This document shows positions 51,435 through 61,591 of a stretch of DNA of 64,000 bases, in pieces. Position numbers and translations under genes: made by a program. This DNA comes from Rhodoferax sp. Its GTDB lineage: Bacteria; Pseudomonadota; Gammaproteobacteria; Burkholderiales; Burkholderiaceae_C. The stretch is taken from NCBI GenBank assembly GCA_031291295.1, contig JARLJI010000058.1, positions 108,123-172,122 of the forward strand, written 5' to 3'. Each line of letters begins with the position of its first letter. Position 1 is the first letter of the stretch. The notes under the pieces are model-generated. The model saw only the letters and a program-made list of their open reading frames with translations. It did not search any database and had not been told where the DNA came from.

Positions 51435-52475
51435 ATGAAGATGAAGTTCAGCGCGACGATGATCAGCCTGGCGGCTGTGTCCCTTGTTTATGCCATGCCC
51501 GCCAACGCACAGAATGTCACTGGTGCCGGATCCACTTTTGGCGCCCCCATCTATTCCAAATGGGCATCCGACTACAACAAGATAACCGGCGTCAAGATCA
51601 ACTATCAGTCCGTGGGTTCAGGCGCGGGCATGCAACAAATCGATGCCAAGACCGTCGATTTTGGCGCCTCCGACATGCCGCTCAAAGACGAGGATCTGGC
51701 CAAAAAAGGGGAAATGCAATTCCCGACGGTGATTGGCGGTGTGATCCCCGTCGTGAATGTCAAAGGTATCGCGCCCGGGCAGCTGAAGCTCAATGGTCAG
51801 GTGCTCGGCGACATTTACCTGGCCAAGATCACCAAATGGAATGATCCGGCCATCAAGGCGCTGAACCCGACGCTGGCCTTGCCGGACGCCACGATCACGC
51901 CGGTTCGCCGCGCTGATGGTTCGGGTACGACGTTCATCTTCACCAACTACCTGAGCAAGGTCAATGCCGAGTGGAAGGCGAAGGTCGGTGAGGGCACCGC
52001 GGTGAACTGGCCCGCCGGCGCCGGCGGCAAGGGCAATGAAGGGGTCGCCGCGTTCGTGGGGCGCTTGCCCAACTCGATCGGCTATCTGGAATACGCCTAT
52101 GTGAAGCAAAACAAGATGACGTATGCGTTGATGCAAAACTCTGCTGGCAACTTCGTGTCGCCGGATGCCGCTGCTTTCAAGGCGGCCGCCGCAGGTGCCG
52201 ACTGGACGAAGAGCTTCTACCAGATCCTGACCGACGAGCCCGGCAAGGATTCATGGCCGATCACGGGTGCCACGTTCATCTTGCTGCACAAGGTACAGGA
52301 CAAACCGGCGCAAGGTGCTGTTACGCTGAAGTTTTTTGAATGGGCCTACCAGAATGGTGACCAGGCGGCGGAGGGCCTTGACTATGTTCCGTTGCCAGCA
52401 AGCGTGAAGGCGATCGTCCAGAAGAGCTGGGGCGAGATCAAGGACGCATCGGGCAAGGCTGTCGCTTACAAATAA
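51435..52475 (+). CDS. pstS: Phosphate ABC transporter, periplasmic binding protein
   Basis: PstS captures phosphate in the periplasm and hands it to PstCA. The 346-residue precursor has a signal peptide ending near MPANAQ. The phosphate-binding TGAGSTFGAPIYSKW, VGSGAGMQQ and RADGSGTTFIFTNYLS motifs follow. I use the ATG at 51435 after GAGAGG; the ORF start at 51327 falls in the promoter. It heads pstSCAB-phoU-phoB-phoR under the Pho box. Confidence 0.97.
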   Translation: MKMKFSATMISLAAVSLVYAMPANAQNVTGAGSTFGAPIYSKWASDYNKITGVKINYQSVGSGAGMQQIDAKTVDFGASDMPLKDEDLAKKGEMQFPTVIGGVIPVVNVKGIAPGQLKLNGQVLGDIYLAKITKWNDPAIKALNPTLALPDATITPVRRADGSGTTFIFTNYLSKVNAEWKAKVGEGTAVNWPAGAGGKGNEGVAAFVGRLPNSIGYLEYAYVKQNKMTYALMQNSAGNFVSPDAAAFKAAAAGADWTKSFYQILTDEPGKDSWPITGATFILLHKVQDKPAQGAVTLKFFEWAYQNGDQAAEGLDYVPLPASVKAIVQKSWGEIKDASGKAVAYK

Positions 52476-52526
52476 GCAGAAAATAGGCAAATCTTCTCAG
52501 GTTTCATGGCGCAAGGAGTGTTCCCC

Positions 52527-53555
52527 ATGTCCTCTACACTTCCAGCAAACCAGGCTTTCGACCTTTCCGGCAAGGCCGCTGAACGTGCCATGACCAACCC
52601 GCCACCGGCCAAATCCGCCCGCTCAGGCCCGCTGCTGGACCGGCTGTTCGGCTGGGCCGCTGCCGGGGCTGCCTGGTTGACCCTGGCATTGTTGTTCGGC
52701 ATTCTGGTATCGCTGGTGATTGGCGCGTGGCCTGCTGTCGAAAAATACGGCCTGGGGTTTCTGACCAGCACCGTCTGGGATCCGGTGCAAAACGAGTATG
52801 GCGGGCTGGTCATGATCTATGGCACGCTGGCCACCTCGTTCATCGCGCTGCTGATTGCCGTGCCTGTCAGCTTCGGCATTGCCCTGTTTCTGACGGAGCT
52901 GTCACCCGCTTGGCTCAAGCGGCCCCTGGGGACCGCGATCGAGTTGCTGGCCGCCGTGCCCTCCATCGTGTACGGCATGTGGGGACTGCTGGTGTTCAGT
53001 CCGATTCTGGCCACTTATGTGCAGCAGCCCCTGCAAACCGTGTTCGGCGGTGTGCCCTACCTGGGGGCCCTGTTTTCGGGGCCGCCGGTGGGTATCGGTA
53101 TTCTGTCGGCCGGCATCATCCTGGCGATCATGATCATTCCGTTCATCGCGGCAGTGATGCGCGACGTGTTCGAGGTGACGCCGGTGCTGCTCAAGGAATC
53201 GGCCTACGGCCTGGGCGCGACCACTTGGGAGGTGGTGTTCAAGGTGGTACTGCCCTACACCAAGTCCGGCGTGATGGGTGGCATCATGCTGGGTTTGGGC
53301 CGCGCGCTGGGCGAGACCATGGCGGTGACCTTCGTGATCGGCAACTTCAACCAGCTCGATTCACTGAGTGTGTTCCAGGCGGCCAACAGTATCACTTCGG
53401 CGCTGGCCAACGAATTCGCCGAGGCCGCTCCAGGCCTGCACCAGGCGGCCCTGATTTACTTGGGATTGGTCTTGTTCTTCATTACGTTCGTGGTGCTGGC
53501 GCTGTCCAAAATCCTGCTGGCGCAGCTGCAGAAAAATGAGGGGACCCGCACATGA
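52527..53555 (+). CDS. pstC: Phosphate ABC transporter permease PstC
   Basis: PstC is one of the two membrane subunits of the high-affinity phosphate importer. The 342-residue protein has a cytoplasmic N-terminal stretch of about 45 residues, then six membrane helices with the inner-membrane permease loop [26 protein letters not shown] 9 nt upstream supports the ATG at 52527 over 52506. It overlaps pstA by ATGA. Confidence 0.96.
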   Translation: MSSTLPANQAFDLSGKAAERAMTNPPPAKSARSGPLLDRLFGWAAAGAAWLTLALLFGILVSLVIGAWPAVEKYGLGFLTSTVWDPVQNEYGGLVMIYGTLATSFIALLIAVPVSFGIALFLTELSPAWLKRPLGTAIELLAAVPSIVYGMWGLLVFSPILATYVQQPLQTVFGGVPYLGALFSGPPVGIGILSAGIILAIMIIPFIAAVMRDVFEVTPVLLKESAYGLGATTWEVVFKVVLPYTKSGVMGGIMLGLGRALGETMAVTFVIGNFNQLDSLSVFQAANSITSALANEFAEAAPGLHQAALIYLGLVLFFITFVVLALSKILLAQLQKNEGTRT

Positions 53556-54415
53556 GCAGCGCCCACCAGCCGGATGTGCGCCTGGCCAAGTTCGCGCACC
53601 GCAAACGGGTGAACAAAATCGCTCTGACGTTGTCGCTGGCGGCCATGTCGTTTGGCTTGTTCTGGCTGATATGGATTTTGTGGGAAACGGTTCGCCTGGG
53701 CGTCGGTGGACTGGTGCTGGCCACGTTCACCCAAATGACGCCGCCCCCCAACGAGGCGGGTGGCCTCGCGAACGCCATCTACGGCTCGCTGGTCATGGTT
53801 GCCGCGGCCACTTTTATGGGTACGCCCGTTGGCATCATGGCCGGCATCTATCTGGCCGAATACAACCCGAAGGGCTGGCTGGCTTCCGTCACGCGGTTTG
53901 TCAATGATATTTTGCTGTCGGCGCCTTCCATTGTGATCGGGCTCTTTATCTATGCCGTCGTCGTGGCCCGCTTCAAGTCATTTTCCGGCTGGGCCGGTGC
54001 GCTGGCGCTGGCGCTGATCGTGATCCCGGTCGTCATTCGCACGACGGAAAACATGCTGCAGCTGGTGCCGGCGGGTCTGCGCGAAGCCGCCTACGCGCTG
54101 GGCGCGCCGAAGTGGAAGGTGATTCTCGGCATTACCCTGCGGGCCGCGCGTGCCGGCGTGGTGACCGGGGTGCTGCTGGCGGTGGCGCGTATTGCGGGCG
54201 AGACGGCGCCGCTGCTGTTCACGGCGCTGAGCAACCAGTTCTGGACCTCCGATCTGGACCAGCCCATGGCCAGCCTGCCGGTGACCATCTTCAAGTTCGC
54301 CATGAGCCCCTATGAGAACTGGCAAAAGCTGGCGTGGGCCGGCGTGTTCCTGATCACGATGGCCGTGCTGGGCCTGAACATTCTGGCGCGCGTCATGACG
54401 CGCAACAAGCACTGA
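53552..54415 (+). CDS. pstA: Phosphate ABC transporter permease PstA
   Basis: The partner permease of PstC has 287 residues and about six helices. The EAA-like loop is [19 protein letters not shown], and [16 protein letters not shown] is a PstA signature. Translation is coupled to pstC through the ATGA overlap. pstB begins 36 bp after it. Confidence 0.96.
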   Translation: MSSAHQPDVRLAKFAHRKRVNKIALTLSLAAMSFGLFWLIWILWETVRLGVGGLVLATFTQMTPPPNEAGGLANAIYGSLVMVAAATFMGTPVGIMAGIYLAEYNPKGWLASVTRFVNDILLSAPSIVIGLFIYAVVVARFKSFSGWAGALALALIVIPVVIRTTENMLQLVPAGLREAAYALGAPKWKVILGITLRAARAGVVTGVLLAVARIAGETAPLLFTALSNQFWTSDLDQPMASLPVTIFKFAMSPYENWQKLAWAGVFLITMAVLGLNILARVMTRNKH

Positions 54416-54451
54416 TCACTGCCCGGCCAACCATCCCAACCAAGGCGAGCG

Positions 54452-55231
54452 ATGCAACCCATGACAATGCCCCAAGAAAAATCGAAAATTTCGGTCAAGA
54501 ACCTGAACTTCTATTACGGCAAGTTCCACGCCCTCAAGGGCATCAACCTGGAAATTCCGGAAAAGAAAGTGACCTCGTTCATCGGCCCCTCCGGCTGCGG
54601 CAAGTCGACGCTGCTGCGCGTCTTCAACCGCATGTACGCGCTCTACCCCGAGCAGCGCGCCGAAGGCGAGATCATGCTCGATGGCGAGAATCTGCTGACC
54701 TCCAGGCAGGACATTGCCCTGCTTCGCGCCAAAGTTGGCATGGTTTTTCAGAAGCCGACGCCGTTTCCGATGTCGATTTACGACAATATCGTGTTTGGCG
54801 TGAAGCTGTTCGAAAACCTCAATGCCGCGGACATGGAAGAGCGCGTCGAATGGGCCCTGCGAAAGGCCGCGCTGTGGACCGAAGTGAAGGACAAGCTGAA
54901 CCAGAGCGGCGCCAGCCTGTCGGGTGGCCAGCAGCAACGCCTGTGCATTGCGCGCGGCATTGCGATCAAGCCCGAAATTCTGTTGCTCGATGAACCCTGC
55001 TCGGCACTGGACCCGATTTCCACGGCCAAAATCGAGGAGTTGATTGCCGAGCTCAAAGACGACTACACGGTGGTCATCGTGACGCACAACATGCAGCAGG
55101 CCGCGCGTTGCAGCGATTACACGGCCTACATGTACCTGGGCGATCTGGTCGAGTTCGGCATGACCGAAGAGTTGTTCTTCAAACCGCGGCGCAAAGAGAC
55201 CGAGGACTACATCACCGGCCGGTTCGGGTGA
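54452..55231 (+). CDS. pstB: Phosphate ABC transporter ATP-binding protein PstB
   Basis: The ATPase of the Pst importer has 259 residues with Walker [10 protein letters not shown], the Q-loop region [14 protein letters not shown], signature LSGGQQQRL, and Walker [28 protein letters not shown] contains the switch His. It also relays phosphate status to PhoR through PhoU in known systems. Two further ATGs lie within nine codons of the chosen start. Confidence 0.97.
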   Translation: MQPMTMPQEKSKISVKNLNFYYGKFHALKGINLEIPEKKVTSFIGPSGCGKSTLLRVFNRMYALYPEQRAEGEIMLDGENLLTSRQDIALLRAKVGMVFQKPTPFPMSIYDNIVFGVKLFENLNAADMEERVEWALRKAALWTEVKDKLNQSGASLSGGQQQRLCIARGIAIKPEILLLDEPCSALDPISTAKIEELIAELKDDYTVVIVTHNMQQAARCSDYTAYMYLGDLVEFGMTEELFFKPRRKETEDYITGRFG

Positions 55232-55248
55232 TTTTCAAAGGAGCAATC

Positions 55249-55950
55249 ATGGCCGACAAGCATCTTTCGACCCAGTTCGACAGCGAACTCAATGGCGTTT
55301 CCTCGCGCGTGATGGAAATGGGCGGGCTGGCCGAATCCCAGATCCACCAGGCGATTTATGCACTTTCGCAGTTCAGTGCGGAGGCGGCCCAGAAGGTGAT
55401 CGAGATGGAGCCGCGCGTGAACGCGATGGAGATCGAGATCGACCGCGAGCTATCGTCCATCATCGCGCGGCGCCAGCCAACGGCGCGCGACCTGCGCTTG
55501 CTCATTGCCATCTCGAAGACCACCGCCAACCTGGAGCGCGTCGGCGACGAGGCCGAAAAAATTGCGCGCATGGTCAAATCCATCATCGAGAGCGGCGCGG
55601 CGCGCACCCTGCCGGCGTCCGAGTTGCGCGTTGCCGCCGATCTGGCGTCCGGCCTGCTGCGCAAGGCGCTGGATGCGTTTGCGCGGCTGGACACGGCCGT
55701 GGCCGTGACCATCCTGAAGGAAGACGATTTGATCGACCGCGAGTTCGATGGTTTTGTGCGCAAGCTCATCACCTACATGATGGAAGATCCGCGCACGATT
55801 TCCGCGAGCCTGGACTTGCTGTTCCTGGCCAAGGCGATCGAGCGCATTGGCGACCATGCCAAAAACATTGCCGAATTCATTATCTACATCGTGAAGGGCG
55901 CGGATGTACGCCACACCACGATGGAGCAAGTCGAGTCGGCCGTGCAATGA
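55249..55950 (+). CDS. phoU: Phosphate signalling protein PhoU
   Basis: PhoU links Pst transporter state to the PhoR kinase and keeps the regulon off in phosphate excess. The 233-residue all-helical protein has the two PhoU repeats, including ERVGDEAEKIARM in the first and ERIGDHAKNIAEF in the second, the metal-binding E/DxxxD patterns. AAAGGAG lies 6 nt before the ATG at 55249. The stop overlaps phoB as ATGA. Confidence 0.97.
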   Translation: MADKHLSTQFDSELNGVSSRVMEMGGLAESQIHQAIYALSQFSAEAAQKVIEMEPRVNAMEIEIDRELSSIIARRQPTARDLRLLIAISKTTANLERVGDEAEKIARMVKSIIESGAARTLPASELRVAADLASGLLRKALDAFARLDTAVAVTILKEDDLIDREFDGFVRKLITYMMEDPRTISASLDLLFLAKAIERIGDHAKNIAEFIIYIVKGADVRHTTMEQVESAVQ

Positions 55951-56654
55951 AGCACTTTCCCCGCGTCCTGATTGTGGAAGACGAGCCCGCGATTGCCGAG
56001 TTGATCGCGGTCAATCTGCGGCACAACGGCTTCCAGCCGATCTGGGCCGAGGAGGGCGTCGCAGCCCAGCGCGAGCTCGACGCCGTGTTGCCTGATGTGA
56101 TCCTGCTGGACTGGATGCTGCCGGGGCAAAGCGGCGTGGCGCTGGCACGCCGGTGGCGCGCCGATGCGCGCACCAAGGGCATCCCGATCCTGATGCTGAC
56201 GGCCCGCGGGGACGAACCCGACAAGGTGGCGGGGCTCGACGCGGGCGCGGACGACTACATCACCAAGCCCTTTTCGACGCAGGAGCTGCTGGCCCGCATC
56301 CGTGCCGTGCTGCGCCGGCGCGCTCCCGAGCAGGTCGATGTCAGCATCACGATTGGTGCCTTGGCGCTGGACTCGGCAACGCACCGGGTGTCCTGGCAGG
56401 GCCAGGTTCTCAAGATCGGGCCTACCGAGTTCAAGCTGTTGAATTACCTCATGAAGCACCGCGAGCGCGTGCACAGCCGCGCGCAACTGCTGGACAAAGT
56501 CTGGGGCGACCACGTGTTCATCGAGGAGCGCACCGTCGACGTGCACGTCAAGCGCCTGCGTGAAGCGCTGGGGGCCGCTGGTGCCATGGTGGAGACCGTG
56601 CGCGGCGCCGGCTACCGTCTGACGGCGCAAGCGCAGGTGGCCAGCCAGGCCTGA
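55947..56654 (+). CDS. phoB: Phosphate regulon response regulator PhoB
   Basis: PhoB activates Pho-box promoters when phosphorylated. The 235-residue protein has a receiver domain with acidic pair VEDEPA, phosphoacceptor Asp in ILLDWMLPG and Lys in YITKPFS. The OmpR-type winged helix ends TVDVHVKRLREALG and VRGAGYRL. The target boxes near phoX, ppk, ppx and pstS all fit this regulator. Confidence 0.97.
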   Translation: MKHFPRVLIVEDEPAIAELIAVNLRHNGFQPIWAEEGVAAQRELDAVLPDVILLDWMLPGQSGVALARRWRADARTKGIPILMLTARGDEPDKVAGLDAGADDYITKPFSTQELLARIRAVLRRRAPEQVDVSITIGALALDSATHRVSWQGQVLKIGPTEFKLLNYLMKHRERVHSRAQLLDKVWGDHVFIEERTVDVHVKRLREALGAAGAMVETVRGAGYRLTAQAQVASQA

Positions 56655-56715
56655 ACCGCGAGATCGGCGTTGCCGCGGCAGTGCCCGCGCCGCCATCTCC
56701 CCTCACAATCGCGCC

Positions 56716-58116
56716 ATGCTGTTTCGTTTTTTCAGCTTCCTGATTTTCCAATTCGCCGGCGCACTGGCGGGGTGGTGGCTGGGCGGGCGCTGGGGCGCGC
56801 TGGCCGGCCTGGCACTCGCCGGCCTGTTCTGGTTCAGCGTGGACTTGCTGCGCGGCGTGCGCGTTCTGCGCTGGCTCAAGCGGGGCGAGGCCAGTGAAGC
56901 GCCCGCGCTGCGCGGCCTGTGGGGGGAGGTGTCGGACCGGACACGGCGCCTGCTGCGCCAGCGCGAGCAGCAAATGCAGGACAGCCAGGCACGCCTGCAG
57001 GAGTTTTTGGCGGCGATTCAGGCGTCGCCCAACGGGGTGGTGCTGCTGGACAAGACAGGCTGCATTGAATGGTGCAACCAGATCGCGGCCGAGCAGTTTG
57101 GTTTCGACGCGCAGCGCGATGTTCTTCAGCAGATCGGCAATCTGGTGCGCGACCCTGCCTTTGCGGCCTATTACGCCGGGGGCGACTACGCACACGAAAT
57201 CACCATTCCGGGGCCGGGCAGCACGCCGTCGCGGCCGGTGCGGGTGTCCATCCATCTGCATCCCTATGGCGAAGGCCGCAAGCTGCTGCTGTCGCGCGAC
57301 GTGACGGCGCTGGAGCAGGCCGAAGCCATGCGCCGGGACTTTGTGGCCAACGTGTCGCACGAGATCCGCACCCCGCTGACCGTGCTGTCCGGCTTTGTCG
57401 AGACGCTGCGCACGCTGCCGCTGAACGAGTCTGAGCGCAGCCGCTATCTGGCACTGATGGCACAGCAGTCGGAGCGAATGCAGACGCTGGTCAACGATTT
57501 GCTGACCCTGTCGCGGCTGGAAGGCAGTCCGCCGCCCGGCACTGGCGGATGGACGCCGGTGCATTCGCTGCTGGAACGGTGCCTGCAGGAGGCGCGCACG
57601 CTGTCGGCGATGGTCACCCGTGGTCACGGCGCAGGACACGATTTGCGTCTTGAGCCCGCATCGGATCCTCGCAGCATGGGCGAGATTTCGGGCGCGCCGA
57701 ATGAACTGCACAGCGCCCTGTCGAATCTGCTGAACAATGCGGTGCGCTACACGCCCGCGGGCGGCGTCATCGAGGTCAAGTGGCGGGTGCTGCCGGACGG
57801 GCGGGCCGAGTTCTCCGTGAAGGATTCGGGGCCGGGCATCGCACCCGAGCATATTCCGCGCTTGACCGAGCGCTTCTACCGGGTCGATCGCAGCCGCTCG
57901 CGCGAGACCGGGGGCACGGGGCTGGGCCTGGCGATCGTCAAGCACGTCGCGCAGCGGCACGGCGCCGAGCTGCGCATCGACAGCACGCCGGGGCTGGGCT
58001 CCACGTTTTCGATTATTTTTCCCGCCAGCCGCATCAAGGGATGGGACGGCGGGGCGCCTGCGCTTTCCGCGCCGCCGGCCGTCGCACGGCCCACCACAGA
58101 ATCGCTGCAAAAATAG
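56716..58116 (+). CDS. phoR: Phosphate regulon sensor kinase PhoR
   Basis: PhoR phosphorylates PhoB under phosphate limitation. The 466-residue protein has two N-terminal membrane helices (residues 1-45) without a large periplasmic domain, as expected because it senses through Pst/PhoU. A PAS domain follows (about 95-190), then HisKA with the phospho-His in FVANVSHEIRTPLTVL. The ATPase has LLNNAVRYTP (N box), DSGPGI and TGLGLAIV. A 61-bp gap follows phoB. Its last 83 bp overlap the convergent MATE gene. Confidence 0.96.
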   Translation: MLFRFFSFLIFQFAGALAGWWLGGRWGALAGLALAGLFWFSVDLLRGVRVLRWLKRGEASEAPALRGLWGEVSDRTRRLLRQREQQMQDSQARLQEFLAAIQASPNGVVLLDKTGCIEWCNQIAAEQFGFDAQRDVLQQIGNLVRDPAFAAYYAGGDYAHEITIPGPGSTPSRPVRVSIHLHPYGEGRKLLLSRDVTALEQAEAMRRDFVANVSHEIRTPLTVLSGFVETLRTLPLNESERSRYLALMAQQSERMQTLVNDLLTLSRLEGSPPPGTGGWTPVHSLLERCLQEARTLSAMVTRGHGAGHDLRLEPASDPRSMGEISGAPNELHSALSNLLNNAVRYTPAGGVIEVKWRVLPDGRAEFSVKDSGPGIAPEHIPRLTERFYRVDRSRSRETGGTGLGLAIVKHVAQRHGAELRIDSTPGLGSTFSIIFPASRIKGWDGGAPALSAPPAVARPTTESLQK

Positions 58117-59407
58117 TCGCAGTCAGGGCCAGCGCGATGGCGCTGGTCGCCCAAAACGTGATGGGCGACGCGATGGCATGGAGAGCCCCGACACCGTGGT
58201 AGGCCAGCACGTAGCCACCCGTCAGCCCCAATCCCCACAAGAGCACGCAATACACCAGCAACGGCGCCACGGTCACGCGATAGCAGCGCAGCACAAACAC
58301 ACACAGGGTCTGGACCGCGTCGGCCAGATGGTAGGCGGCGACCCAGGCGAGCAGGGCGCTGGCCAGCGCAATCACGGCCGGGTTGCGCGCATAGATTTCT
58401 GCCACTTCTCCGCGCGCTATAAAAAGAATAGTGGACAGTGCAATAGCCATCAGGGCTACAAGCTTAAAACCCATACGAATGGCGGCGCGGGCGCGGCGCG
58501 GGTCACCGGCCCCGAGCCAGTAGCTCGCGCGGGCGCTGGTGGCAATGGCGATCGACAGCGGCATCATGTACAGCACGGCCGCCAGGTTGGCGGCGATCTG
58601 GTGGCTGGCCGCGGCCGCTGTGCCCTGGCGTGCGATGAACAGCGCCATCAACGTGAACGAGGTGATCTCCACCAAAATGGCCAGCCCGCCGGGAATGCCG
58701 AGCCGCGCGAACTCGCCAATTTGCCGCCAGTCGGGCCGCTCCAGCCGTTGCCAGATGCGGTACGGCCTATAGAAAGTCTGGGTGCGCAGCAGCCACAGTG
58801 CCAGCGCCAGCATGGCGTAGTTCACGACCAGGGTGGCCCAGGCACAACCGATTACGCCTTGCGGTGCCAGGCCCATGCCGCCAAAGGCAAACCAGATCGA
58901 CAGCGGCACCTTGATGAACAACGAGCCGATTTGCAGCCAGGTCACGAGTTGGGGTTTGCCCAAGCTCTGGTTCAGCGTGCTGTAGATGCGAAACAGCAGC
59001 GAAGGCGCCAGCGCGAGGGCAAGCACGCCAAGGTAGCGCTGCACCTCGCCCTGCAGCGCGGCGGGCACCTCGGTCCAGCGCAGCACAGCGTCTGGACACA
59101 GCAGTGCCGCCATTCCCACCACGATGGTGATGGCGCACAGGTACAGCGCCTGGCGCAGGGAGCGGCCTACGTCGGCCAGGCGGCGCGCGCCATGCTGCTC
59201 GGCCCAGACCGGCAGCAGTGCCTGCATGACACCCATGAGGGCCACGTAGACGCTGATATAGAAGGCAGAGCCCACCGACAGTGCGGCCAGCGATGTCTCG
59301 GAATAGCGCCCGGCCACGATGGTGTCGGTTACACCGAATGCCATGACGGCCAGCTGGCCCACCAGCACGGTGACGGCGTGCCGCGTGATAACTTTCAGTT
59401 CGGACAC
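58034..59407 (-). CDS. MATE-family efflux transporter
   Basis: The 457-residue inner-membrane protein has about 12 hydrophobic helices in two homologous halves. It begins near GVTDTIVAGRYSETSLAALSVG and has GIPGGLAILVEITSF at the start of the second half, both typical of MATE proteins that export cationic drugs or metabolites in exchange for Na+ or H+. The substrate is unknown. Its 3' end overlaps phoR on the other strand, so the two transcripts must interfere or share an overlap region. A dispersed repeat copy encodes part of a helix. Confidence 0.9.
   Translation of the reverse strand: MSELKVITRHAVTVLVGQLAVMAFGVTDTIVAGRYSETSLAALSVGSAFYISVYVALMGVMQALLPVWAEQHGARRLADVGRSLRQALYLCAITIVVGMAALLCPDAVLRWTEVPAALQGEVQRYLGVLALALAPSLLFRIYSTLNQSLGKPQLVTWLQIGSLFIKVPLSIWFAFGGMGLAPQGVIGCAWATLVVNYAMLALALWLLRTQTFYRPYRIWQRLERPDWRQIGEFARLGIPGGLAILVEITSFTLMALFIARQGTAAAASHQIAANLAAVLYMMPLSIAIATSARASYWLGAGDPRRARAAIRMGFKLVALMAIALSTILFIARGEVAEIYARNPAVIALASALLAWVAAYHLADAVQTLCVFVLRCYRVTVAPLLVYCVLLWGLGLTGGYVLAYHGVGALHAIASPITFWATSAIALALTATIFAAILWWAVRRPAARKAQAPRRPIP
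58416..58464 (+). repeat. Dispersed repeat inside the MATE gene
   Basis: The core GCTATAAAAAGAATAGT (58416-58432) fits GCTAT-N8-TAGY. It is followed by a second arm, ATAGCCATCAGGGCTAC, with the inverted order of the same end motifs. Confidence 0.55.
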
Positions 59408-59410
59408 GAA

Positions 59411-59488
59411 CGCAGCGAAGGGCCGCCCCGAGCAAGTTCAGCCCCCTCGGGGGGCAGCGCAGCACACGCAGTGGCAAGCGTGGGGGCT
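59411..59488 (+). repeat. 78-bp-family intergenic repeat, copy C
   Basis: It matches copy B almost completely and fills the gap between the MATE start and the stop codon of the next minus-strand gene, ending on the base before that stop codon. It contains the GCCCCCTCGGGGGGC hairpin. Confidence 0.85.
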
Positions 59489-61189
59489 CTAGCGGGTTGC
59501 GCGTTTGAAGAGCAGCACATTCTCGTTGTCGTCCGAGGGGCGGCGGAAGATGCCCTGCAGGGTCCATTGCTTGAGATTCACGGACTTGTACAGCGTGTCG
59601 CGCGCATCGGCGTCCACGAGCAGCCAGGGGCACTGCGCCTGCATCGCGGCCTCTTTGAGGCTCAAATGGCCGTGGTACTGGAAGGCGGTAATCTGGCCGC
59701 GGCTCAGCCCATAGACTTCGACGCATTCCGGCCGGTCGATGACGCTCACGACCCGGCCCACCAGTGGTGCATAACTGCGCGCGAAGTCCAGCACCGGCAG
59801 CAACAGCGTCGTCAAAAGCAGCCAGCTCAGTGCGGTGCCGCCGGCCGGCAATACCAGGCTTTTCCAGATGGCGGCACGGTGCCTGCCTGCGCGCCACTTC
59901 ACCAGCCAGGCCCAGGTCAGGGTGGCAGCCAATGCCACGATGAATGCCAGCAGCGAGAAGCTGGGTTCAAAACCCGGCGCCAACCGTGCCACGTTGGCCG
60001 CTGGCTGCTTTGGAAAACCGGTTTGCATGGAAATCCATATGACCCAGATGATGCTCGCCGAGCCCGTAAAAAACAGCAGCGTGAACCAGTCGATCAACGC
60101 CGTGACACTGCGCTTGAGCGTGGGCAGGGCGAACGCGGCCAGCGTCGCCAGCGCCGGCAGGCCGAGCATCAGGGCGCGGTCGGCCGGCTGCATGATGACC
60201 ATGGCGCCCACCGAGACGAGCACGAACCACAGCGGCAGGGCCAGGTGCCGGCTGAGCTGGCGACTGGCCAGTTGCCGGCGCCAGCGCCACAAGGTCCACA
60301 AGGCCAGCGGCCAGGCCGGCCAGGTAAACCACAGCAGCAGCCGGCCCAGGTTTCGCCATTCCACCCAGCGATTCTCGGGAAGGGTGGCGCGCCAGTGCCA
60401 CAGGTCCAGCCACGATGCCAGCCAGCCCGCCAGCAAGGTCACCACAACAATGCCGCAGGCCCAGCGGATGCTGCGCCGGCGCGCTTCAGGGCTTTCATTC
60501 GGTTCGACCAGGCACAGCAACGCGCTGCCGGCTGCGAAGAGTGTGGCCATCGCGGGTGCGCCGCTCGCCACCAGTCCGGCCATGCCCACAGCCAAGCCAA
60601 TGGCGGGTGCGACCGTGCGGTAAGGGGCCGCTGCCATGGCATAAAAGGTCAGCGCGGTAAAGCAGACCTGTGTCAGGGCGGGCGTGATTTCGTGCGATAG
60701 CTGCGCCAGACCCAGGCAGGCCATCAGCGCCAGCAGGCCGCCGTCGGCCATGGCCCGGGCGTAGTCGGCCGGTTTGGCCTCACCGCCGAACGCAAACGCC
60801 ACCGGCTGGGCCTGTGTGCTGCGCGCCAGGTAGTACACGCCGTACCAGGTCGCAACCAGGGTCAGCGCCAGCAAGAACACAAAGGGGATGCGGGCCGCAA
60901 AGGCCGGCGTGATCCAGCCTGGTGCCACCTGCAGGGCCCAGGCACCGAGCCAGTACGGCAGGGGGCCGTCAGTCTCCGGCGGCAACCCGAGCAGTTGCGG
61001 GTGCAGCCAGCCGCTGGCGCCGCGCGCCAGCTCCAGCATGTAGCCGAACGCCGTCATGTCGGCGCTTTTCCACGGTTCGCGGCCGATGAAGCCGGGCAGC
61101 ACGTAGGCGGCGCAAAACAGCAGCAGCGCGATGCGCGGCAGGCGACGCACGGCGCCTTGGGCAACGATGGCGGGGGTCGGCTGGTTCAC
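59489..61189 (-). CDS. ArnT/PMT-like membrane glycosyltransferase
   Basis: The 566-residue integral membrane protein has about 12 hydrophobic helices and a soluble C-terminal part of about 100 residues. The first periplasmic loop carries GREPWKSADMTAFGYMLELA, like the GREPW..D motif of ArnT-type and GT39-like transferases that use polyprenyl-phosphate sugars. The acceptor may be lipid A or protein, but this cannot be read from the sequence. It is downstream of rpmE2 and separated from it by a terminator. The repeat copy C follows its stop. Confidence 0.7.
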   Translation of the reverse strand: MNQPTPAIVAQGAVRRLPRIALLLFCAAYVLPGFIGREPWKSADMTAFGYMLELARGASGWLHPQLLGLPPETDGPLPYWLGAWALQVAPGWITPAFAARIPFVFLLALTLVATWYGVYYLARSTQAQPVAFAFGGEAKPADYARAMADGGLLALMACLGLAQLSHEITPALTQVCFTALTFYAMAAAPYRTVAPAIGLAVGMAGLVASGAPAMATLFAAGSALLCLVEPNESPEARRRSIRWACGIVVVTLLAGWLASWLDLWHWRATLPENRWVEWRNLGRLLLWFTWPAWPLALWTLWRWRRQLASRQLSRHLALPLWFVLVSVGAMVIMQPADRALMLGLPALATLAAFALPTLKRSVTALIDWFTLLFFTGSASIIWVIWISMQTGFPKQPAANVARLAPGFEPSFSLLAFIVALAATLTWAWLVKWRAGRHRAAIWKSLVLPAGGTALSWLLLTTLLLPVLDFARSYAPLVGRVVSVIDRPECVEVYGLSRGQITAFQYHGHLSLKEAAMQAQCPWLLVDADARDTLYKSVNLKQWTLQGIFRRPSDDNENVLLFKRATR

Positions 61190-61223
61190 GCGAGGATGGG
61201 ATGCTAAAAATCAGGGGCCGGTG

Positions 61224-61264
61224 CGCAAAACAAAAGGGCAGCACGGTAAACCGGGCTGCCCTTT
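61224..61264 (-). terminator. Intrinsic terminator after rpmE2
   Basis: On the minus strand, AAAGGGCAGC and GCTGCCCTTT form a 10-bp stem with a 12-nt loop, followed by TTGTTTTGCGC. It lies between rpmE2 and the membrane glycosyltransferase. Confidence 0.85.
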
Positions 61265-61294
61265 GCGGACGTACAGCGAAAACCTGCGGCCAGA

Positions 61295-61552
61295 TTACTT
61301 GGCGGCGGTCTTGCCGAAACGGTTGCGGAAGCGCTCGACACGGCCACCCATGTTGTCCACCGACTTTTGCGTGCCGGTGTAGAAGGGGTGCGATTCGCTC
61401 GATGTATCAAGCTTGTACAGCGGCAGTTCGCGGCCGTCTTCCATCTTGATGGTTTCCTTCGTGTTGGCGCAGGAGCGCGTCACGAACTTGAAACCGTTGG
61501 ACAGGTCCACGAAGCAGATTTCGCGGTAGCTGGGGTGAATGCCTTCTTTCAT
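61295..61552 (-). CDS. rpmE2: 50S ribosomal protein L31 type B
   Basis: L31 bridges the ribosomal subunits. The 85-residue protein is the zinc-free B type: it lacks the four-Cys set and has [15 protein letters not shown], the type B signature. It starts [17 protein letters not shown]. In many bacteria the B form is made under zinc limitation, but here it may be the only L31; no Zur box is recognisable. It lies after rho, as usual in Betaproteobacteria. Confidence 0.95.
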   Translation of the reverse strand: MKEGIHPSYREICFVDLSNGFKFVTRSCANTKETIKMEDGRELPLYKLDTSSESHPFYTGTQKSVDNMGGRVERFRNRFGKTAAK

Positions 61553-61591
61553 GTTCTTTCCTTTTCAGTTGCGACAGCCGCCCGGCGCCTC

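Noticed and set aside
58178-60700. 840-codon plus-strand ORF across the MATE and ArnT-like genes
   Set aside because: Glutamine/histidine/arginine-rich antisense translation spanning two membrane-protein genes and a repeat; not a real protein.
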